This document shows positions 30,470-32,255 of a DNA stretch of 32,255 nucleotides, in pieces. Source of the stretch: Amphimedon queenslandica (taxonomy: Eukaryota; Porifera; Demospongiae; Haplosclerida; Niphatidae); assembly GCF_000090795.2 (NCBI RefSeq), contig NW_003546305.1, positions 94,805-127,059 on the forward strand. Direction: 5' to 3'. Numbering within the stretch: the stretch's first letter is position 1; the number at the start of each line of letters is the position of its first letter. Below the pieces are notes generated by a model. The model did not search any database, was not told the DNA's origin, and saw only the letters and a program-made list of their open reading frames with translations. The translations under genes and the position numbers were made by a program.

Positions 30470-32254
30470 ATTTTTTAATTTTCTTAGTGCTGCTTTTATT
30501 TTATTCACATCAACTAGGCTACGCCAGACATTATTTGATTTAGTAGGCTGTCCATTAATAATAATATAAAGTTCAGGATTAGGCAAATGATTAGAATCTA
30601 TACCAATCTCATTTAAAGTTTCCATGGTTTTTTCTAATGGAAGGGGTAAATAAAACATTGCACCTTTAAGAGCCTTCAAAGAATTATATGTAGGCACTTT
30701 TTAGGTGTGTGTACCTAGTCTAACAATTGTCTGAAAACATTTGGCTCTCTGTATTAGCTGGCAACTTAAAGGATCCAAATTTTCCAATTCTTTTGGTAGT
30801 GGCTCACACTTTAACCCATTGAGCACACAACGTGCTGGAACTTCATTTTTCCTAATAATAGGTTTACAATGATTACAAATATACATAACTTTATTTAATG
30901 CTGTAGGATCAGTCTCTCTAATGTAATCTAATAGAATAATCCAAACATCGCTATCTAAATTTTTAGCTTCAGTGACAGATTTTTTTCTTAAAAGCCTCTC
31001 ACAGCTACAACAAGCATTAACAGCCTGATCAGACAAAGCTTTCTTAAATTCGTCAATAGCATTTGAATACTGAAAATAAAGTACAGTATCTAAGTTTGGT
31101 ATTCTAAATGGGTCTTCTTCTTCACCATCATTAATAGTGTAATACACATTATCAAATTCAGTCTCATCGGCTTCATTAATTTTTAAATTTATCAATTGTG
31201 CTATATCACCATCAGCAAGGGAAGAATCAATAACATCTATTGTTAAATGGGCATTTCTAGCAACATAAAAGTGTTTCAAAAGGCGTCTCAACAAAGGATA
31301 ATGAACAGATGCATTGCGTAAAATACGCAGCATGCTTTTACAATCAGTATCATTACTACTACACACAATAGGATGGCCTATCCTTTAACAAACAATTTCA
31401 GAATATTTAAAATATTTTTCAACATTATTTTCATCTTTTTTAACAATTACCATTACATTTGCATTATCACAGAAATCATGTTCATGCACTTGATCTATTT
31501 CTTCAACATGCAGGGATCTTGTCATATGAGTATTAGGACAATTATCACATGCATCTAAATGCTTCCTCAATTCTTTAATGGGTTCATCAAAATAACGTCT
31601 AACTTCAATAATAGAACTAACATCACTTTCTAATAAAGGCTTGCACCTGTCTGTGCAGCGCCATTTGAGGGCAGGCTTTCTCTTATTAGTATACATTCTA
31701 TAATTATCAAAATTGTCATCTTCAGAGTCACTATCATCGTTACATTCTTCTGCTCTGTCAATACATAATACTTCAACAATCCCTGCTACATAACAGATGC
31801 CATTTGTATCAACAGGGATTGCAATTGGACTATCTAATTGGCTATCAGGATCATCATTAGGATACAAATATGCTGATTCATAAAAATAAGGCTCACTATT
31901 TTTTGTGTGACATTGCTCACCAAAATCACTAAAGCTATTCAACTTCAATTTCCTAATGCTATTTGCTGCACGTATCAATGCGCCTACTTTGTGAGATCTG
32001 TTTTTCAAATCTGATTCTAACAGTATACTTGATGCAGCATTACATTTACTGTCATATGATGTGTTCTCAAAATCAACACCTTTCATACTTGATAGCAATA
32101 AATCATCCACTATTTCGGGGCTGTAATATAATGCTTCTTTAATTTTAGTAAAATAATATTCCTTTGCTTCACTATTTGGTGCAGGTAATGAATAATTAGA
32201 ACGTAATCTATATAGTATTTGACCATAATTACGTTCGTAATAATCTTTGTTTAG
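30455..32254 (-). pseudogene. Helitron N-terminal segment (zinc finger and DUF6570-like), runs off the window
   Basis: The frame is open from the window edge (LNKDYYERNYGQILYRL) through 31388 and includes KWRCTDRCKPLLESDV and LDACDNCPNTH. After a TAA at 31387-31385 the same frame continues (RILRNASVHYPLLRRLLKHF, VNACCSCERLL, VMYICNHCKPI, LDPLSCQLIQRAKCFQTIV) to a second TAA at 30703-30701. It continues again in the same frame (VPTYNSLKALKGAMFYLPLP, PELYIIINGQPTKSNNVWRS) until a one-base shift in an A-rich run near 30465 leads into the Rep segment. Several Cys pairs suggest zinc binding. As a single protein it would need only two codon changes and one base to read through. The true N-terminus is beyond 32255. 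Confidence 0.82.
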
Positions 32255-32255
32255 A

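Larger units (their letters stand above)
25716..32255 (-). mobile_element. Helitron (Rep - Pif1 helicase - OTU), 5' end outside the window
   Basis: The whole stretch is minus-strand coding sequence of one Helitron polyprotein: an N-terminal zinc-finger part, the HUH Rep nuclease, a Pif1-type helicase and an OTU-like domain. Lesions are few for its length of about 2,170 codons: two in-frame TAA codons, one shift near 30465 and one between 28310 and 28270. It is therefore much younger than the other coding remnants here. Rolling-circle movement of Helitrons is established; the element's termini were not located. Confidence 0.9.

Overview
The window reads as an AT-rich invertebrate animal genome segment made almost entirely of layered transposable elements. 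Very short introns (32 to 67 bases) with GT..AG borders, and the combination of DIRS, P-element-like, hAT, pogo-like, mariner/IS630-like and OTU-carrying Helitron sequences, fit a basal metazoan. A demosponge such as Amphimedon is my guess; this is inference, not proof. No ribosomal RNA, intact tRNA gene or clear host housekeeping gene was seen.

Layout. 1-1609: a two-copy direct repeat of about 0.6 kb. 1610-4093, minus strand: a dead mariner/IS630-like transposase (split by a 0.4 kb MITE) directly followed by a dead pogo/jerky-like transposase. 4094-5485: AT-rich, no gene. 5486-6600, plus strand: decayed spliced gene of a repeated family. 6610-7145: clusters of AAGCAC/GTGCTT words. 7307-9666, minus strand: spliced P-element-like transposase pseudogene with a tRNA-derived SINE in one intron and a 714-base palindromic TTAA element inside one exon. 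9797-12185, plus strand: truncated DIRS-type retroelement. 12412-15133: a hAT element with its 8-base target duplication, decayed transposase on the minus strand and a second hAT-type MITE inside. 15430-15840: exon with an 18-base hexapeptide repeat. 16172-17512 and 24147-25205: two copies of a non-coding repeat carrying a 62-base minisatellite. 18457-19119: unrecognised intact ORF. 19120-21467: a 2.35 kb TTAA-flanked element with hairpin tips, holding a spliced Gly/Arg-rich gene and a nested MITE. 21486-22744: N-terminal part of a Helitron protein, cut off by a 1.1 kb foldback element (22737-23836) that itself contains a MITE. 25716-32255, minus strand: a large, comparatively young Helitron with Rep, Pif1 helicase and a C-terminal OTU protease-like domain, running off the window end.

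The elements do not form a pathway. Their order of insertion can be read from who interrupts whom. The most unusual object is the 19120-21467 element: its two hairpin tips differ by a compensatory base-pair change, and its only recognisable gene is an acidic/proline/RGG protein instead of a transposase.
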